Shown in pieces: positions 1 through 8,441 of a stretch of 41,904 nt of DNA. The DNA lies in the NCBI GenBank assembly GCA_018402455.1, contig JAGYIG010000030.1, positions 1 to 41,904 of the forward strand, read 5' to 3'. Source of the stretch: Opitutaceae bacterium. GTDB lineage: Bacteria > Verrucomicrobiota > Verrucomicrobiia > Opitutales > Opitutaceae. The notes below the pieces were generated by a model. The model saw nothing but the letters and a program-made list of their open reading frames with translations. It searched no databases and was not told the origin of the DNA. Each line of letters begins with the position of its first letter. Position 1 is the stretch's first letter. The translations under genes were made by a program, and so were the position numbers.

Positions 1-40
1 CAAACCCGTTCCAACTGTCCAACCGACGGGGTCCACTTCA
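1..40 (-). mobile_element. IS3-type terminal inverted repeat; element body lies to the left
   Basis: Read on the minus strand from position 40 leftwards the sequence begins TGAAGTGGACCCC and continues to GTTGGACAG at position 15. This is the style of IS3-family ends (5'-TG, a C-run, then GTTGGACA). The mirror sequence at 41875-41900 matches it at 21 of 26 positions. The element itself, including any transposase, is outside the window, so family assignment rests on the end only and no target duplication can be tested. Confidence 0.6.
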
Positions 41-157
41 GGTACCCCATGACGTAGACCCTGCTATCGCTAAACTCCTCAATTCGTTTAACTTATAACA
101 GGATTAAAGGCATGATAGCGAATCCGGTCACGACCGAAAACGCCCGACCCAAAGCGG

Positions 158-1003
158 CTACGATTTGACGGGCCTACGCCGATTCAAGAATTCATGTAAA
201 CGAGTCTGAGTGTCCGCTGCTACCACACAGTCAACCGACTCATTGGCCTCGGCCTCCATCACCGCTCGCCAATCAGACGGCATGGACGCGAGGATACGCT
301 TGAAGGCGGCAATCGCCACCGGGCTGTTAGCCTCCATCGCACCGACCAGATCAGCGATGCGTTCATCCAATGTCTCACCGCTCGCCACCTCGTCGATCAG
401 CCCCATGCTCAAAGCCGAGGTGGCATCCACCATCGCGCCAGTGAAAAACAAACGCTTTGCCTGAGATTCTCCCACGCGCACCGGCAATCGACCCGATGCC
501 CCCCAACCCGGAATAAATCCCAGCTTTGCTTCCGTCTGGCCCAACATGGCCCCCTCGCCAGCCACGATCAAATCGCAGGCCAGCGCAAGTTCGAGGCCTC
601 CACCGAGGGCGTAACCCTGCACCCGGGCGATGGTAGGTATGGGCAAGGTGGCCAGTTTTTGAAATACCTCATTACCACGTCGCACCCAGGGTCCGATTGA
701 TAATTCGGTTGTCGTCTGCAGCACCGCTATATTGGCACCAGCGCAAAACCATTTATCGACCGCGCTCCGCACGATCATGACCCGGGGCCGGCACGTAAGT
801 GTCTGATTTCCACCGATACCCGCTCCTTCGAGGCACACCTCGCCCGGAGCTCCCGACAAGGCATCGATCCAGGTCTCCATCTGATCAAACACGGCGGGAT
901 CAATGGTGGGAGGTTTTCCCTCCGGCGGATTCAGAGTCAGAGTTACTACACCACCAGCCGCGGTAATCTGTGCTCGGGTCATCATTTTGTTAACAATATC
1001 CAA
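158..1003 (-). CDS. Enoyl-CoA hydratase/isomerase (crotonase) family protein
   Basis: A 281-residue crotonase-fold acyl-CoA enzyme, presumably cytoplasmic. The oxyanion-hole segment CAGAN is at about residues 87-91, and a second glycine-rich segment YALGGGLELALACD starts at about 131. Both usual acid/base glutamates appear present: E138 in GLELA and E158 in GQTEAKLG, so a hydratase or isomerase chemistry is plausible. The substrate cannot be read. The residue 25-75 region is longer and less regular than in typical enoyl-CoA hydratases. The start is TTG at 1001-1003, chosen because a strong GGGAGGA lies 8 bases upstream; the next in-frame ATGs (983-985 and 980-982) have no ribosome site. It lies downstream of the MFS gene on the same strand with a 163-base gap, so co-transcription is possible but not shown. 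Confidence 0.85.
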   Translation of the reverse strand: MDIVNKMMTRAQITAAGGVVTLTLNPPEGKPPTIDPAVFDQMETWIDALSGAPGEVCLEGAGIGGNQTLTCRPRVMIVRSAVDKWFCAGANIAVLQTTTELSIGPWVRRGNEVFQKLATLPIPTIARVQGYALGGGLELALACDLIVAGEGAMLGQTEAKLGFIPGWGASGRLPVRVGESQAKRLFFTGAMVDATSALSMGLIDEVASGETLDERIADLVGAMEANSPVAIAAFKRILASMPSDWRAVMEAEANESVDCVVAADTQTRLHEFLNRRRPVKS

Positions 1004-1020
1004 CTTGATCGTCCTCCCAG
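1004..1020 (-). promoter_or_regulatory. Strong ribosome binding site that decides a TTG start
   Basis: On the minus strand GGGAGGA (1012-1018) sits 8 bases before TTG (1001-1003). This makes TTG the better start for the crotonase gene than the ATG codons six and seven codons further in. Few genes in this window have such a clear Shine-Dalgarno sequence. Confidence 0.6.
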
Positions 1021-1166
1021 AGCAAGTTCGTAAACCGGCATGACGATCAACGGAGCGCCAAACAGTATCCGTCTCTCAACGGAAGCAACCGCGCAAGAAA
1101 TCGGGATCTGTCTTCATGCCAGGGTCATCGATTAGACTGCCGACCCATACCTCAAGAATTCGCGTC

Positions 1167-2489
1167 TCAGATTCCCAGCTTCTGTTCCATTTCCTCCAAA
1201 CTGAGCCCCTTGGTTTCAGGGACCATCGTGATGACCCAAAGTAACTGTAGGACCATCATGAAACTGAAGAAACCGAAGATGAATTGGGGATTGATCGCAT
1301 TCACAAAAACCGGGAACAGCAGGGTTATGACCGCGGCAAAAACCCAATGCACCGAGACGCCGAAGGACGTGCCATGCGCTCGATGCCGTGCCGGAAAAAT
1401 CTCCGCGATAAACACCCATATCACGGCACCCTGCCCAATGCCGTGCGAACCGATGAATGCGAAAATGAAGTAGGGCATGTAGGTGAAGCTCTCAGTGGCA
1501 AACGCCCAAGCACAGAGTGCCAGCGATGTGATGTAACCGACCGAGCCGATTAACAGGAGGGTTCGTCGACCAAACTTGTCGATCATCCAGAGTCCCAAAA
1601 AGGTGAAGATCACATTGGTAACGCCGATGCCAATCGACTGCAGCAAGGCGGACTTTTCACCCAGACCCGTCATCTCAAAAATCCGGGGGGCAAAGTAGAG
1701 CACCGCATTGATGCCGGACAGTTGGTTGAAGGCCGATAGCAAGAACACGAGGAAGATGGGCTTGCGCAATTGCCGGGAGAAAAAACCGTGTCGACTCACT
1801 TCATGCTGACCCGACTCTTCAATCTCTCTCGCCAGCACCTCAATTTCATCATCGGTCATGTCCGTGTTGATCTGCCGTAGCACAGCCTTGCCCGCAGCCA
1901 AGTCCTTGCGGTTAAGAATCAACCAACGGGGGCTCTCCGCGATGCCGAAGCACAACAGGGTATAAATCAGGGCGGGAATAGCTTCCACGCCGAGCATCCA
2001 ACGCCAGGCATTTTCACCCAACCCACTCAGCCAGGCGTTGGAGACGAAAGCGACGAGGATGGCGAAAACCAAATTGAATTGATAGAGGCCCGTGAGTCGC
2101 CCTCGATGCCGCGGCGGTGCCATCTCTGAGATATAAAGTGGGCCCGCGACGGTGGATACGCCAATACCCACTCCCCCAATAAAACGGGCAATCATCAGGG
2201 TGAGAGGATCTGGCGCCACGGCGGAACCCAACGCGGAGACGAAGTAGAGCACTCCAATCCAAAGTAGCGTTTTTTTACGCCCCAGTTTGTCCGCCGGCCA
2301 ACTCCCCAAAACTGCACCTAACACCGTTCCCCATAAAGCCGCGCTCATCAATAATCCGTGCATACCATCGCTCAGATTCCAGAGTTTTTGCACATCCTGC
2401 TCCGCTCCGGAAATGACCACCGTATCGAAACCAAAAAGAAACCCGGAAAGAGCCGAGGTGAGAGACCAAAGGAGTAGTTTTTTATTCAT
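1167..2489 (-). CDS. MFS sugar porter (XylE/GalP-like sugar:proton symporter family)
   Basis: A 440-residue inner-membrane transporter of the major facilitator superfamily, sugar porter family, with twelve predicted membrane helices. Family signatures are visible: FGFDTVVISG in helix 1, the ADKLGRKK loop after helix 2, GVSTVAGPLYISEMAP with RHRGRL after helix 4, ESPRWL before the central loop, and PETKGLSLEEME at the C-terminus. Family members usually import hexoses or pentoses with protons. It is the only recognisable transporter in the window, so it is the natural candidate for taking up sugars released by the neighbouring secreted enzymes, though substrate is inference. The ATG at 2487-2489 is preceded by a pyrimidine-rich stretch with no Shine-Dalgarno sequence. 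Gene length is close to the short end of the family (about 440-500). Confidence 0.93.
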   Translation of the reverse strand: MNKKLLLWSLTSALSGFLFGFDTVVISGAEQDVQKLWNLSDGMHGLLMSAALWGTVLGAVLGSWPADKLGRKKTLLWIGVLYFVSALGSAVAPDPLTLMIARFIGGVGIGVSTVAGPLYISEMAPPRHRGRLTGLYQFNLVFAILVAFVSNAWLSGLGENAWRWMLGVEAIPALIYTLLCFGIAESPRWLILNRKDLAAGKAVLRQINTDMTDDEIEVLAREIEESGQHEVSRHGFFSRQLRKPIFLVFLLSAFNQLSGINAVLYFAPRIFEMTGLGEKSALLQSIGIGVTNVIFTFLGLWMIDKFGRRTLLLIGSVGYITSLALCAWAFATESFTYMPYFIFAFIGSHGIGQGAVIWVFIAEIFPARHRAHGTSFGVSVHWVFAAVITLLFPVFVNAINPQFIFGFFSFMMVLQLLWVITMVPETKGLSLEEMEQKLGI

Positions 2490-2793
2490 GGAGAAAAGGA
2501 AGAAGGGCAGACCGCTCAGGCGGACCGGAAGAGGGGAAGTTTAAGCCGGGGAGAAAGAAGGGACCTATCAGCTGAAGTGGTTGAAGCCTCACCAACAGGC
2601 ACCACTCCCACATCGCTGACCGGGGCGACAGCGAAAGGGGCGCCTGGAACTACGGGTATTTCATCAAAAACGTTTGCTTTCTATGATTGTCAACAGTTAA
2701 CAAACCCCTCGACGTCTACTCCCTGCGGACCCCCTGCGTCAGGCCCCCAGCATGCTGAGTCCAGCATTCTTTCCCTCATCCCCAAAACATCCC
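2490..2793. other. Divergent intergenic region between MFS gene and DUF1552 gene
   Basis: About 300 bases without a gene. It holds a 17-bp palindrome (2687-2703) abutting a -10-like TATGAT (2682-2687), and a 10-bp CAGCATGCTG palindrome (2748-2757). No other structure was seen. Confidence 0.6.
2682..2703 (+). promoter_or_regulatory. Candidate promoter with 17-bp palindromic operator (site 1)
   Basis: TTGTCAACAGTTAACAA at 2687-2703 is a 17-bp palindrome with one mismatched pair. A -10-like TATGAT (2682-2687) runs directly into it; no good -35 box is visible. This is the geometry of a repressor site covering the transcription start. A copy differing at two positions lies at 24235-24251, and the site matches the core of the lac operator O1 at 13 of 17 positions, so a LacI-type regulator is a reasonable guess. 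It would control the DUF1552 gene 90 bases downstream, or the divergent MFS gene. Confidence 0.5.
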
Positions 2794-4098
2794 ATGACTG
2801 AATAACCCTGCCAATTCGATCGCCGCCAATTCCTCTGTGGCGCGGGTGCCGCGATCGCGCTGCCTCTTTTGGAGTCAGTCTGCGGACCACTGCTCAATGC
2901 CGCTCAACCAAACGGAGCCAAACCAATCTCCCGAATGGTCTGTGTGGGCCTAAACTTCGGGGTAGTTCCCGATAACTTTTTTCCTGAAGCCACGGGATCC
3001 ACATTTGAGACGACTGAATACCTCAAACCGCTCGAACCTCATCGCAACGAGTATACCATATTTTCCAACTTGGATCATGGCAGCGTGGCCACTGGCCACG
3101 AAGGCTGTCACGCCCTGCTTTCCGGCGTTGAGTCCAAGCATGCCAAATCTCACCCCGGTGGTAATATCACGGTGGACCAAATTGCGGCCGAGCACATCGG
3201 TAACGCGACCCGGTTTCCCTCAGTGCAATACGACATCGGCGGTGAAAAATCCATCCAGTCCTGGTCTCGGCTCTCCTGGACCCGCAACGGCATTGCTATT
3301 CCACCGCTATTTAATCTCCAAAAAATCTTCGACACCCTGTTCCTGGAGACTTCCGCCAGTCAGAAACAACGCATCGCCCGTTCCCACCAACTCAACACCA
3401 GCATTCTCGACGTCGTGCACGACGCCGCCCACGACTACAAGAAACGGCTCAACCCGAGCGACCTCTCAAAATTGGATGAATACTTCACTTCCATCCGTGA
3501 GATCGAACTCCGACTGGCCAAATCTTCCGATTGGCTCGAGCGGGCCAAGCCGTATACCGACTACAAACTGCCAGAGCCCCTACCCTACACGTTCGTCGAA
3601 AAGCTCCCCCTTTACTACGACTTGATTCGGCTCACCCTGATGACCGATTCCTCCCGCATCGCGACCTTTGGCATCACCGACTGGGATGGCCCCATCGGTA
3701 TCGAGGGCGTCACCCAAGGGTATCACACCATCACCCACCACGGACGCGAGGAAGCGCGATTGACCCAACTCAAACTGGTCGAAGCCTTCCTCTTCCAATC
3801 CTTTGCAAAATTCATTTCCGATCTAAAGGAAACCAGGGTCGAGAATGACGCCCCGCTGCTGGATAGCACCACGGTCCTCCTCGGCAGCGGGATGGGTAAT
3901 GCCAGCAACCACTCCAATCGCAACCTGCCGCTCCTACTTGCGGGCGGCGGCCTCAAACACGGCCAGCATCGTTCGTTTTCAAAATACAACGACAACAAAA
4001 CTCCGGCCTGCAATTTACTGCTCTCCATGTTGCATCGGTTCGGCGTCGAAAGAGACCAATTCGGCGATAGTGACGGTTCCCTCTCCGAGCTCATCTAG
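2794..4098 (+). CDS. DUF1552 family protein, Tat signal interrupted by an in-frame stop
   Basis: A DUF1552 protein of roughly 430 residues, the family that in Planctomycetota and Verrucomicrobiota sits next to a DUF1592-type cytochrome protein; its biochemical role is unknown. The frame shows a twin-arginine signal, DRRQFLCGAGAAIALPLLES, encoded from 2818, followed by the conserved start of the mature domain (RMVCVGLNFGVVPDNFFP). However, there is no start codon between this signal and the in-frame TAA at 2803-2805. The only upstream in-frame ATG is at 2794, giving Met-Thr-Glu-stop. The first standard start after the signal is TTG at 2869, which would leave a protein without export signal. 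Either the gene is recently inactivated, or one base is wrong in the sequence. The partner gene starts 11 bases downstream and is also broken. Confidence 0.8.
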
Positions 4099-4109
4099 CA
4101 TTCGAATTC

Positions 4110-5102
4110 ATGGTTCCAGCTCTATCCATCCGAGTTTGTCGCGTAGCTATGGCCACCGTGCTCGGGTCCCTCGCTCGCGCGAACGACCAACCCCTGCACG
4201 ATGCCAATGCGCTCGCCACCGAATTCGTGGCGGCGCACTGCGTGAAGTGCCACGGACCGGACAAGCAAAAGTCCGATCAGCGCTTAGACACCCTGGGCTT
4301 CGACTTCGAGGACGAAGACGTCGCGTGGCAGTGGCTCGATGCCATCGACATGATTACTATTGGCGACATGCCGCCCAAGGAGGAACCTCAGCCCAGCGCG
4401 GAAGCCGTCAACGCCATGACCGCGTGGCTAGACCAGCGCATGCAAACTGTCCGGCAGACCCCCTCCGAAAACCCGACACCGCAGCTGCGTCGCATGAACA
4501 GCTATGAATACCACTACACCATCCGTGACCTGCTGGACTTAAACATCGAGTCCTTCAACCCCGCCGACAACTTCCCCCAGGACGATCGGCACCACGGGTT
4601 CAATAACTTGGGCGAACATCTGGTGCTCTCCAACTACCTCTTCGAGCAATACCTCCAAGCGGCAGCAGAATCCATCGACAAAGTCGCCGACATCACGGCA
4701 AAGCCACCGCCCTTTGCCATCACCATCGTGCCCGACGACGTGCAGGTCACCTTCGGCACTCCGGGCGACAATAATGCTCATCTGGAAAACCCCTACTATC
4801 ACCACAAAGCCTTCGACTACTACATGGTGAACGGCGGTGGCCAATTCATCGATATGGGCCACGGCGACCGTAAACTCCAGCGGCTGCACAGCCCCCAATT
4901 CGAAGGGGTCCCCGCCACCGGTTACTACGATATCACCGTGCGGGCCGAGGCCGTCGGACGCATCAATCCTTACAACTCTAAAATCCTCGGCGTAGATCCC
5001 GAGGAACCGATCAGATGCGTATCATCGCCAATGATCCCGCGGTGGGCGACACCGCTTACGGCTACAATGTATCGAACCGGATACTGGCCAATTTTGACCT
5101 GA
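4110..5102 (+). CDS. Cytochrome c/DUF1587 protein, N-terminal part (frameshifted gene)
   Basis: First part of a large secreted protein of the planctomycete-type cytochrome family (PSCyt, DUF1587, DUF1595, DUF1592, DUF1588, DUF1585). It has a hydrophobic N-terminus likely to be a signal peptide, then a c-type heme motif CVKCH at about residues 45-49 with a following GDMPP segment typical of the family. A DUF1587 segment follows (LRRMNSYEYHYTIRDLLDL, about 126-144). The reading frame is intact to about codon 301 (...GVDPEEPIR); beyond 5013 it runs into unrelated residues and stops at 5102. The true continuation is in the frame starting at 5015. One missing base near 5013 explains this. It probably once acted with the DUF1552 protein in the periplasm. 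Confidence 0.8.
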   Translation: MVPALSIRVCRVAMATVLGSLARANDQPLHDANALATEFVAAHCVKCHGPDKQKSDQRLDTLGFDFEDEDVAWQWLDAIDMITIGDMPPKEEPQPSAEAVNAMTAWLDQRMQTVRQTPSENPTPQLRRMNSYEYHYTIRDLLDLNIESFNPADNFPQDDRHHGFNNLGEHLVLSNYLFEQYLQAAAESIDKVADITAKPPPFAITIVPDDVQVTFGTPGDNNAHLENPYYHHKAFDYYMVNGGGQFIDMGHGDRKLQRLHSPQFEGVPATGYYDITVRAEAVGRINPYNSKILGVDPEEPIRCVSSPMIPRWATPLTATMYRTGYWPILT

Positions 5103-6721
5103 AGGACGATCGGCCTAGGAACTACCGGGTCCGCGTATGGTTGGACCAGGGTTACACCGTGGCGCTCCGCTACCCCAACGGCCCGCAGAAGTTCATTGCC
5201 GAAGGGCGAAAGATTTTGGAACGCTATCATCCCGAAACGAAGGTCAGTAACTACCTGGACGAATTCTCCCTGGATGCGCCACCGGGAGAAGTGCCGGAGA
5301 AATGGTTCTCCGAGGTCTACCAGGGTCCCCGCATTCGCTTCTATTCGATGAAAATCGAACGGGCGCCTGTCCGGCACTGGCCCCCCGTGAACTATCAATC
5401 ACTCTTCCAAACGAAGACGCCCACCATAGATCCGGACAAGGCTCCACAGATCATCGAGAGCTTCGCGCAAAAAGCTTTTCGACGCCCGCTCGTGCCGGGC
5501 GAGACTGACCGATACGAAGAACTCTACGAGCAGCTCATCAACAGAAACAACGATCCCAAAGAGGCGCTCAAAGGCACCCTGAGCGCCATCCTGAGTTCCC
5601 CCGATTTCCTTTACATTCAATCGACCCCGGCAGCCACCTCTGCCGTTGAATTCAGCAACCTCGATCCTAGGCAATATGCCCTCGCCTCCCGCCTCTCTTA
5701 CTTTTTGTGGAGTTCCATGCCGGACCAAAAACTCCTCACCGCAGCTCGGCGAGGGATCCTGCACCGCGAGGAGGTCATCAAACAGCACACCAAACGGATG
5801 CTGAAAGACCCCAAGGCCGACGCGTTCGCCCGGCACTTCACCGATAGCTGGCTAGAGTTGCACAAACTGGGCACCGCCCCTCCCGACGCGAAGAAGTTCA
5901 AGAGCTACAGCGTCAGGAACCTTGAGCCGCAGATGCGCCAGGAAACCCAACTGTTTTTTCAACACATCCTGAACCAGAACCGCGATGTGGCTGATTTCAT
6001 CGACAGCGACTACACCTTCGTAACCGGGGATCTGGCGGAACACTACGGAATCCCTGACGTCGAAGGAAGCGACTTCCGCCGCGTCATCCTACCGGAAAAC
6101 TCCATCCGCGGCGGACTCATGGGCCAAGCCAGCATCCTCACTGCCACCGCGAACGGAATTGAGACTTCGCCCGTAGTCCGAGGCGTGTGGGTATTGGAAA
6201 ACATCTTAGGCACCCCGCCATCTCCGCCGCCGCCCAACATCGAACCAATCGAGCCCGATACTCGTGGCGCGGTCACGATTCGAGAAAGGCTGATTAAGCA
6301 TCAGAACGTAGCAACCTGCGCGGATTGTCATGTGAAAATCGACCCCCCGGGATTCGCCTTGGAAGCCTTCAATCCCGTCGGGGAGTTTCGAAGTTTCTAT
6401 GAGGATGACACTGGCAAGAATACCCTCGAAATTGACACCCGGGTCACGCTGCACAGCGGGGAAAGCGTCGCCAACCTGCGTGAACTGCGATCAACCCTGA
6501 GACAAACCCGCAAGGACCAGTTCCTTTTGGGGTTGAGTCGCAAAACTCTCACCTACGCCCTCGGCCGAGAACTCGTGGTCAGTGACCGCCCTTCCCTCGA
6601 TCACATTGTCGAGGAAACGATTAAATCCGGCTACGGTTTCCAGGATCTCATTCTGGAAGTCGTCAGCAGCAAATCATTCATCGGAGAACTCAAGACTTCC
6701 ACGTTGATCGCGGAAAGGTAG
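5015..6721 (+). CDS. DUF1595/DUF1592/DUF1588/DUF1585 protein, C-terminal part (frameshifted gene)
   Basis: Second part of the same broken gene, 568 residues from an internal ATG at 5015 that need not be a real start. Domains in order: DUF1595 (around 135-205, FAQKAFRRPLVPGE), DUF1592 (about 215-340, ALASRLSYFLWSSMPD), DUF1588 (about 365-465, RGGLMGQASILTATANG) with a second c-type heme motif CADCH, and DUF1585 at the end (LTYALGRELVVSDRPSLD). Joined to the preceding part, the protein would be about 870 residues, the usual size for this family. There is no ribosome binding site before 5015, no signal peptide, and the domain set is incomplete without the upstream half, so separate expression as a functional protein is unlikely. 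Confidence 0.8.
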   Translation: MRIIANDPAVGDTAYGYNVSNRILANFDLKDDRPRNYRVRVWLDQGYTVALRYPNGPQKFIAEGRKILERYHPETKVSNYLDEFSLDAPPGEVPEKWFSEVYQGPRIRFYSMKIERAPVRHWPPVNYQSLFQTKTPTIDPDKAPQIIESFAQKAFRRPLVPGETDRYEELYEQLINRNNDPKEALKGTLSAILSSPDFLYIQSTPAATSAVEFSNLDPRQYALASRLSYFLWSSMPDQKLLTAARRGILHREEVIKQHTKRMLKDPKADAFARHFTDSWLELHKLGTAPPDAKKFKSYSVRNLEPQMRQETQLFFQHILNQNRDVADFIDSDYTFVTGDLAEHYGIPDVEGSDFRRVILPENSIRGGLMGQASILTATANGIETSPVVRGVWVLENILGTPPSPPPPNIEPIEPDTRGAVTIRERLIKHQNVATCADCHVKIDPPGFALEAFNPVGEFRSFYEDDTGKNTLEIDTRVTLHSGESVANLRELRSTLRQTRKDQFLLGLSRKTLTYALGRELVVSDRPSLDHIVEETIKSGYGFQDLILEVVSSKSFIGELKTSTLIAER

Positions 6722-6754
6722 CAGACTATCGGGCTGGGAATCAAAAATGGTTCA

Positions 6755-6770
6755 AGCCACGCGGGTGGTT
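6755..6770 (-). terminator. Weak hairpin between convergent genes
   Basis: AGCCAC-GCGG-GTGGTT (6755-6770) forms a 6-bp stem with one GU pair in the 125-base gap between the DUF1592 gene and the convergent oxidoreductase gene. On the minus strand a T-run (ATTTTTG) follows a few bases later. A weak terminator is possible. Confidence 0.25.
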
Positions 6771-6846
6771 AGACAATCAATTCACCCTACTGGAGCGCTT
6801 TGATTCTCCGAATTCGCGCCAATCTCGTGGGCTGGTAGCTCACCGG

Positions 6847-8313
6847 TTAGCTCAACGCTGGCGTCACGAACCCGGGACGATCCACTTCTTGAATGAGATT
6901 TCGCGCTCGTTCGAGGTCCGCGTCACTGCCACCCTCTAAGCCGCAGATGACATCCTGCGCACAATCTAGTTCCAGCCACGGTCCCAACATCATGGGATTC
7001 GCCGCGAGATCAACTGCATGCAGCCTGAGGTGATTACGCATCCGCTCCAACGCATTGCCGGCCTCCGACACCGATCCTAGGACCTCATCGACATGCTGGG
7101 CCGAAGCTCTCTGTCCTACCCGGTAGGACAGGTTGCCGAAGTGGCCAAACATGGCGGAATAATGACCAACCTCGGGAGGAGCATTGAGGTCGCTCTGCCG
7201 TTGACTGCGCACACTGTCAAAGAAGTTCACCAAGTGAGCGGTTACCGGATCAACACTGCCCCCCTTGCGCAGAATCCGATTACCCTCGTTGTCGTAAATC
7301 GACCCGCCTTCAAGACCGCCGTAATACCCATGCTCGCACTGCACAATGATGCCAATGCGTTGCCCTCGGAACTGATCGGCGGACCGGGATCCCGGCTGCG
7401 TCGGTAAGTTGCGATTCTCGTAGAACACCGGCACCCCGGCGAAATCCATGACCGTAAGCTGGGTGTTGGGGAGATCCGTAACATCGTTTATAACATAGCG
7501 CCCGCCCACACTCATCACTCGATTCGGCATCGCATCGTCGCCCAGAAATCGGCGGATCTTGTCGATGGCATGCACGCCCATGTTCACGAGATCTCCGTTG
7601 CCCGTGCGCCACTGCCAATGCCAATCATAGTGCAGTTTGTTGCGCTCCAATGGAGTCATCGGAGACGGACCGCAGTAGAGGTCATAATCAAGCCAGTCCG
7701 GATACCACAACGGCCGCCTTGCCAGCGGGGTGCGCAGCTTGTAACTGACGCCTTGAATCCACTGGATCTTCCCCAATTTTCCAGAACGGATATACTCCGT
7801 AATTTCATCCAATTCACTATCGGATCGCAGCTGAGTGCCGGTCTGCACCATGCGGTTGTATCTTCGGGCCGCGTCGATGACCACCCGGCCCTCCGCGATC
7901 GTGCGGCCGACGGGCTTCTCAACGTAAACATCCTTGCCCGCCTCACACGCCCAAACCGTAGCCAACGCGTGCCAGTGGGTGGCCGTTGCGATGATCACCG
8001 CGTCGACATCCCGACGCTCCAAAACCTTACGCAGATCCGTGGTTCCAAACACTGCCCCCCCTTGATCCTCGAGGCTGGCTTTCGCTTTCGCGAGACGTTG
8101 CGGATCGACATCACACAACGCCACCACCTGCACATCGGGCAAAGTCAGGATCGTTTGCAAATGCTGCGCCCCCTTGATTCCGAGGCCGATAATACCCACC
8201 CGAATACGATTATTGGCCCCGATCGGTTGGGCCAAAGCGGAGGGTATCCATTGATTGGCCATCGCAGCGCCTGCCACGAGGAAGCCCTGTTTGAGAAGAG
8301 TGCGTCGATTCAT
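6847..8313 (-). CDS. Tat-exported Gfo/Idh/MocA family oxidoreductase
   Basis: A 488-residue NAD(P)-dependent oxidoreductase of the Gfo/Idh/MocA family, which acts on sugars and polyols. The N-terminus MNRRTLLKQGFLVAGAAMA is a twin-arginine signal, so the protein is folded with its cofactor and then exported, as glucose-fructose oxidoreductase is. The Rossmann segment VGIIGLGIKG is at about residues 39-48, and the conserved VEKPVGR is at about 131-137, giving the usual active-site lysine. A C-terminal extension holds GNLSYRVGQ, common in Verrucomicrobiota and Planctomycetota members. It is followed on the minus strand by a 125-base convergent gap and preceded by the phosphatase gene 128 bases upstream on the same strand, so the two may be co-transcribed. 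Substrate is unknown. A perfect 10+1+10 palindrome lies inside the gene at 7111-7131. Confidence 0.92.
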   Translation of the reverse strand: MNRRTLLKQGFLVAGAAMANQWIPSALAQPIGANNRIRVGIIGLGIKGAQHLQTILTLPDVQVVALCDVDPQRLAKAKASLEDQGGAVFGTTDLRKVLERRDVDAVIIATATHWHALATVWACEAGKDVYVEKPVGRTIAEGRVVIDAARRYNRMVQTGTQLRSDSELDEITEYIRSGKLGKIQWIQGVSYKLRTPLARRPLWYPDWLDYDLYCGPSPMTPLERNKLHYDWHWQWRTGNGDLVNMGVHAIDKIRRFLGDDAMPNRVMSVGGRYVINDVTDLPNTQLTVMDFAGVPVFYENRNLPTQPGSRSADQFRGQRIGIIVQCEHGYYGGLEGGSIYDNEGNRILRKGGSVDPVTAHLVNFFDSVRSQRQSDLNAPPEVGHYSAMFGHFGNLSYRVGQRASAQHVDEVLGSVSEAGNALERMRNHLRLHAVDLAANPMMLGPWLELDCAQDVICGLEGGSDADLERARNLIQEVDRPGFVTPALS

Positions 8314-8441
8314 AACAATTCCTTCACCTATTACACCCTAAATCCCGGATGACTTACGTCCAAGGGTCGTAAACCTGGCCTCCTCAGCATCCCACCCGGG
8401 GACGGCCCCATTCGTTCGCCAAGACGACTGCCGTCACCCGC

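Noticed and set aside
5000..5020. Programmed -1 frameshift in the cytochrome gene
   Set aside because: There is no slippery heptamer or strong downstream structure at the junction; a lost base explains it better.
7570..8352. 260-codon open frame on the plus strand opposite the first Gfo/Idh/MocA gene
   Set aside because: Its sequence is rich in Arg, His and Ile repeats typical of reversed GC-rich genes, and it has no domain.
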